64,000 nt of DNA from Takakia lepidozioides (lineage: Eukaryota > Streptophyta > Takakiopsida > Takakiales > Takakiaceae): contig CM060731.1 of the NCBI GenBank assembly GCA_030704615.1, positions 10,416,001 through 10,480,000 of the forward strand. Direction: 5' to 3'. Made by a program: the position numbers and the translations under genes. The notes beneath the pieces are model-generated. The model had not been told where the DNA came from, did not search any database, and saw only the letters and a program-made list of their open reading frames with translations. Below, one piece after another: positions 59,544 to 64,000 of this stretch; the first letter of the stretch is position 1; each line of letters starts with the position of its first letter.

Positions 59544-61119
59544 TGTCGTGCACCTCACTTCGGTAAGCTCCCCTTCAAGTCATAGTTACTCGCTTTGATG
59601 CGCGCGCCCTGACCAACCTGGCCGCCGGGCCAACTTGGAGCTTCGGCTGCTCACCGGGGCATAACGGTCCCCCCCTTTGTTCTCCCAAAGAACCCTCCAC
59701 CGATTTGGAACCAGCAGGAATTCCCTTTGGTAGTTGGCAGTCCGGAACAGCTCCCCACTCTTTGGTCGCTTTCCGGCTCGCTCGCTTACTCACTAGTTTT
59801 TGGTCACCAACGGGCTTGCACCGTTCTCGAGGTTACTACTCCCTATATATACTTCTGTTAGCTGTCCACGGGGGTTTCAAAACCAGCCATGCCATTTTAT
59901 GGCGAACCACCACGAAGACCCTCGATTCCCGGTGGTGAGTCGCGGTGAGTCTTGGCCCACTCACGCGGCCCCAATGGACCGTGATGAGTCCCAGACTCCC
60001 CACAACTCCCACCTCGAGGTCTCCGCCCCCATGGTGAGTCCTATGCCACCCCACTAAGTCCCACTAAGCTACACACACCCTTGTGGAGCCACCCCACCGC
60101 AACCCGGTGTGCGGGGCTCCACCTAGTGAGCGCCTCTGCCTCCTTGAGTGCCTTGGGCACTCAAGGGTGCTTCAGCCCCCGTACCTATCGCTGCTACTGC
60201 CCCCACCACAGGGGCAGCCCCTCTTGTGTCCCGACCCCCCTGCCCTCAAGGCAAAGGGCCGCGACACACACCCCTACCAACAGGGAGTCGATGTCCTCAT
60301 CGACTTGTCCATTTTGTAGAAACGAACATCCAAGTTGTGGCGTCCCACATCAAGGAGTTGTTTCCGTACCATGGCATCCATGGCAAAGAACCAAACCCCA
60401 CACTTGACTCTACTCTCCACTAGCTAGTTCGGCCGACTTCCTCCAAGTCCCGGCCAAGGGTGGAGCCTCTCCAGCTCCTCCCAGTGCACTCTTCTTGGCC
60501 TACTTCAACGCCAAGGAACAATCCTCCTTGAGGATCGAATCGCCTTACTGCAACAACATTGCTTGCGATCGCTCATGATGCCTTTTGGCATCACCTTGAG
60601 CAAGGGTTCCCTGGAACCCTCTTTGACTAGGAAGATAACCTTGAACCAACCGTGCGCCCCAATCACTACAATTGGGCCCGCCTTGGAATGCTGGCCTGAG
60701 GTACGGGAACACGCCGAAGCCGCACTACGACTTCGTCCCGAGGCTACACGATTATAGTACGTGAAACGGAAGCACGTAGCTTCCGCGTTAGCCTGCACTA
60801 CAAGGCAACCCCCTCGGTAGCGCAGTTATAGTACGCGCACTAGCACGTGAACTCCCAAGGAAGGCGCAAGTTTCCTTGCCCCTCGGATGGGGGTCACCCG
60901 ATTTCTGCACTACACAAACACACGATTAACCCAATTTACCTCTCCCACTTTTATAAGCTAGCATGCATTCTACACACTAGCCAACCATATCATGCATCAC
61001 CATTCCAAACAAAATAGGACGCACAACATTTGGAACCCATTTCCTTTATTACAAATTTTTGTACAATACAAGTTTTTGTAATCGGATCCCTAAGCTAGCT
61101 AAGCCGGGCTAAGCATGCA
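59544..61119 (-). mobile_element. 3' LTR of gypsy element 3
   Basis: On the minus strand a polypurine tract (GTGGGGGGAAA) just after the chromodomain frame is followed by TGCATGCTTAGC at 61119, the LTR start. The other end, at 59544, reads TGTCGTGCACC on the plus strand, so the element edge is TG..CA. The outer 410 bp match the copy beginning at 63593. A TATATATA box lies near 59843. The length of about 1.58 kb assumes both borders are right. Confidence 0.7.
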
Positions 61120-61150
61120 TTTCCCCCCACGCTCCAAGGTTGATGTCCCA

Positions 61151-63592
61151 TCAACGTTTCTTCCGCTTTTGAGGTCGCCCTTCGAAAGCTGCAACCGCCT
61201 CGGATGCGTTTTCCCATTTCTGAGGCACGCACCCAAGATCCTCCACATGATGATAGCCCTTCCATTTGACGAGATACTCCGTTTCTTGGTTCTTGAACCT
61301 CCTCGACTTAAGTATTGCCTCCACCTCGTACTCAGGTTCATTTTCATGATCCAACAGCATAGGTGGCGGACGCAACACTTGATGTCGATTCGGACACGCT
61401 TCATCTTTGAAGTAAGGCTTCAAAAGGGAGGAGACATGGAATACTGGGTGCACCTTGCTGTTTTTCCGGCAGCTCCAATTCATACACATCCTCATTCATA
61501 ACCTTCCGAATGCGAAAGGGTCCCGCATACGGAGGTACGAACTTCGGACTCACTTCCGGAGGTAGTCGGAAATTCTTGATGTTCAACCAGACCTCTGTGC
61601 CTGCCTCAAACTTCACTTCCCTCCGCTTCCGATTCGCCTGCCTTTCATACCGTTTCCTAGCTTTGGCAATGTTGTACTTTTTGCGAGCTTCAACAAACGC
61701 TCGCGTTCTTCCAGTACCGCCGCTACTGCCGGTTCCTCAACGTCCTGGGCAACCCAACTTGTCGGCATCAGAGGTGCTTTTCCATAGACCAATACGAAAG
61801 GGGAAACTCCCGTTGCGGAGTGTTCTGTGTTATTATAACAGAACTCTGCCGCGTCTAAGTGTTCCATCCAGTCTGATTGGTCTGCCGACACGTAATTCCG
61901 CAAGAATTGCTTCACTACGGAATTCACTCTTTCCGTTGGCCGTCCGTCGTAGGTCGGAAGGCGTGCTCATCTTCAGCCTCGTCCCCATCTTCTTCCAAAG
62001 TGTCCTCCAAAATTTACTCGTAAACTTTGGATCGCGATCCGAGACAATATCCTTCGGGACTCCATGATGCTTTAAGACGTGGGCGAAGTAAAGTCGCCCT
62101 GTCTCCTGCGCCGTTGCCGTCTCCTTGGTGGGGATGAAATGGCCCATTTACTGAACCTATCTAACCACCACCATGATTGCATCGAATCCTTTTGACAACG
62201 GCATAGCAGTCATGAAATCCATCGAGACGCTTTCCCAAGTCCCCTTTGGAATCGGCAAGGGTTGTAACAGCCCCGCCCTTGCTTTTTGTACTCGCTCCGG
62301 TTTTGTTGCATGTGGTGCATGTCTTGACATACTCCTCTGCCTCCTCCCTCAGTTTGGGCCAGAAATACTCTTTCTTCAGGAGTGCCGCAGTGCGCTTGGC
62401 TCCGCTGTGGCCCGCAAGCGGGCTATCATGGCATTCTCTCAAGAGGCTGTCTCTGATCCCTCCCTTCGCCACGAGAGACGCTTTTGCTTATACCGGAGCA
62501 GTCCATTTTGCAAGTGGAACTGCGATTTAACCCCCATCCTCAAGTCCTGCATCACAGACTTCGCCAGCTCATCCTTCCGGTAAGCCTTCCGGATCTTCCT
62601 TTGGAGCGCCGTCTCGCCCTTGTACACCAACAAGAGCTGCTGCTTTCTACTTAAAGCATCGGCCACCACGTTGTTTCGTCCCGGTTTGTACTGGATATCC
62701 ACGTCGAACACCGCCAAAGTATCTTGCCACCTAAGTTGTTTTGGGGACACTTGGGCTGCGTGGCAAAATACTTCACCGTGACATTGTCCGTGAACACCTT
62801 CACTGGGTTGGAACAAACATAGTGGCGCCAAAGCTCAAGACAGTGCACCACCGCCCTTCATCTCTTTTTCGTGCGTCGGCCACCATCGCTCCACTTCATT
62901 CAGTTTCTTACTTTCGTAAGCCACTGGACCGTTCATCATTGCATAAGTACACCCCCAATCGCGAAGTCCGACGCATATGTATGAATCTCAAATGGACGAT
63001 CGAACTCCGGGATTCTCAAGACTGGAGCTTCCGCCATCCGCTGCTTCATTCAGCAAAAAAGCTTGGCTTGGCACAAAATGTGTTCCATACCAGACTTTGG
63101 ATTACACAAAGGCCGACAGCGACCCCCGCGATCTTGGCGAAATTTCTCACATACTTCCGGTAATAGGAGCGAGTCCTAGGAAGGATCGCACTCCCGGGAC
63201 CGAAGTCGGAGGCCCCCAGTCCAAGATCGCCTACCTTTCTGTCATCCATTTTGATCCCATCCTGTGTAATCACATGCCCCAAGAACTCCACTTTCGTGAC
63301 CCCGAATTCGCATTTTGAAGCTTTGGCATACACCTTTCCTTCCCGCAACTTTTGGAACACCCTTTTGAGGTGCTCCAGGTGTTCCTCCTTTGTTTTCGAG
63401 TACACCAAGATGTCGTCGATGTACACGATCACAAAGTCATCCAACCACTCCTGAAAAAGGCTGTTCATCAGCGTGCTAAGGTCGCCGGTGCATTAGTGAG
63501 ACCCAAAAGGCATCACCAAAACTCATATGAACCATACCTTGTCCTGCACGCGGTCTTCTCCTCATCTCCTTCCGCCATCCGATTTGATGATA
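61151..63592 (-). pseudogene. Ty3/gypsy pol with chromodomain (element 3), 5'-deleted
   Basis: Leftward from 63592: reverse transcriptase begins abruptly at YHQIRMAEGDEEKTA, then VMPFGLTNAPATF, catalytic YIDDILVYSK and CEFGVTKVEFLGH. RNase H ends with KPGRNNVVADALSRKQ (about 62.68 kb). Integrase has the zinc module (GHSGAKRTAALLKKEYFWP, TCTTCNK), a core with IVSDRDPKFTS, and YVSADQSDWMEHLDAAEFCYN. The C-terminal chromodomain (61151-61400) has EAILKSRRFKNQETEYLVKW, which in chromoviruses binds histone marks and guides insertion. Frames shift near 62830, 62150, 61930 and 61500. Gag, protease and the front half of RT are missing, and LTR sequence abuts the RT codons at 63593. Confidence 0.88.
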
Positions 63593-64000
63593 TGTCGCGA
63601 CACCTCACTTCGGTAAATCCCCTCAGTCATAGTTACTCGCTTTGATGCGCGCGCCTGACTCCCAACCTGGCCGCCGGGCCAACTTGGAGCTTCGGCTGCT
63701 CACCGGGACATAACGGTCCCCTTTCGATTCCCTCTAAAACCCTCCACCTAATTGGGACTAGGAGAATTCCCTTTGGTAGATGGCAGTCCGGAACAGCTCC
63801 CCACTCTTTGGTCGCTTTCCGGCTCGCTCGCTTACTCACTAGTTTTTTGTCACCAACGGGCTTGCACCGTTCTCGGGGTTACTACTCCCTATATATACTT
63901 CTGTAGCTTTCCGCGGGGGTTTCACAACCAGCCATGCATTTTTATGGCGAACACCACGAAGACCCTCGATTCCGGTGGTGAGTCGCGTGAGTTTTGGGCC
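63593..64000 (-). mobile_element. Second copy of the element 3 LTR, runs off the window
   Basis: It begins TGTCGCGACACC on the plus strand and follows 59544 onward for its whole visible 408 bp with small indels, in the same orientation. It directly touches the RT codons of element 3. So it is either the 5' LTR of an internally deleted copy or a second element of the family inserted in RT. Confidence 0.8.

Overview
This window reads as nuclear DNA of a green plant of the streptophyte line. Its one complete gene encodes an ETR1-type ethylene receptor, its host genes have many introns, and about half the window is decayed transposable elements. The next gene encodes SWIP (WASH complex subunit 4). 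To my knowledge no WASH complex is described in flowering plants, so I infer an early-diverging lineage, most likely a charophyte alga such as Chara or possibly a bryophyte. No species marker is visible, so this is inference.

Host genes lie in 1-27 kb. A partial F-box/Kelch-type gene occupies 1-1274 (+). After a piggyBac-like MITE (3117-3920) and a hAT transposase fossil split by a Harbinger-like MITE (4.2-6.0 kb), the SWIP gene runs leftward from about 18.56 to 6.67 kb in more than 20 small exons. It is head to head with the ethylene receptor gene (19,965-26,744, +, six coding exons, 746 residues). Intron 3 of the receptor holds two truncated LINE copies in sense orientation.

From 27 kb to the end the DNA is nested mobile elements. 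There is a minus-strand LINE (27.1-29.0 kb), Ty3/gypsy remnants at 30-36 kb (+), 42-44 kb (-, with a PHD-like finger), 45-47 kb (+) and 59.5-64 kb (-, with chromodomain), and a MULE/SWIM transposase (54-57 kb, -). Two paralogous, broken, intron-containing genes (39.3-42.1 kb and 47.5-52.9 kb, both -) encode a protein that looks like a permuted (beta-class) DNA methyltransferase. They are associated with TGAGC-repeat ends and CGGCGCCG palindromes. A 116-bp satellite (58.6-59.5 kb) carries a 36-bp palindrome in each unit.

How they fit together: the receptor and SWIP are independent cellular genes (ethylene sensing; endosomal actin). The rest is a layered record of insertions: MITE into hAT, LINE into receptor intron, LTR element into methyltransferase-like copy 1, methyltransferase-like copy 2 into or beside a gypsy protease region, and a gypsy LTR into a palindrome of the satellite. 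Exon borders were placed by eye from splice consensus and family similarity, so single borders may be off by some bases.
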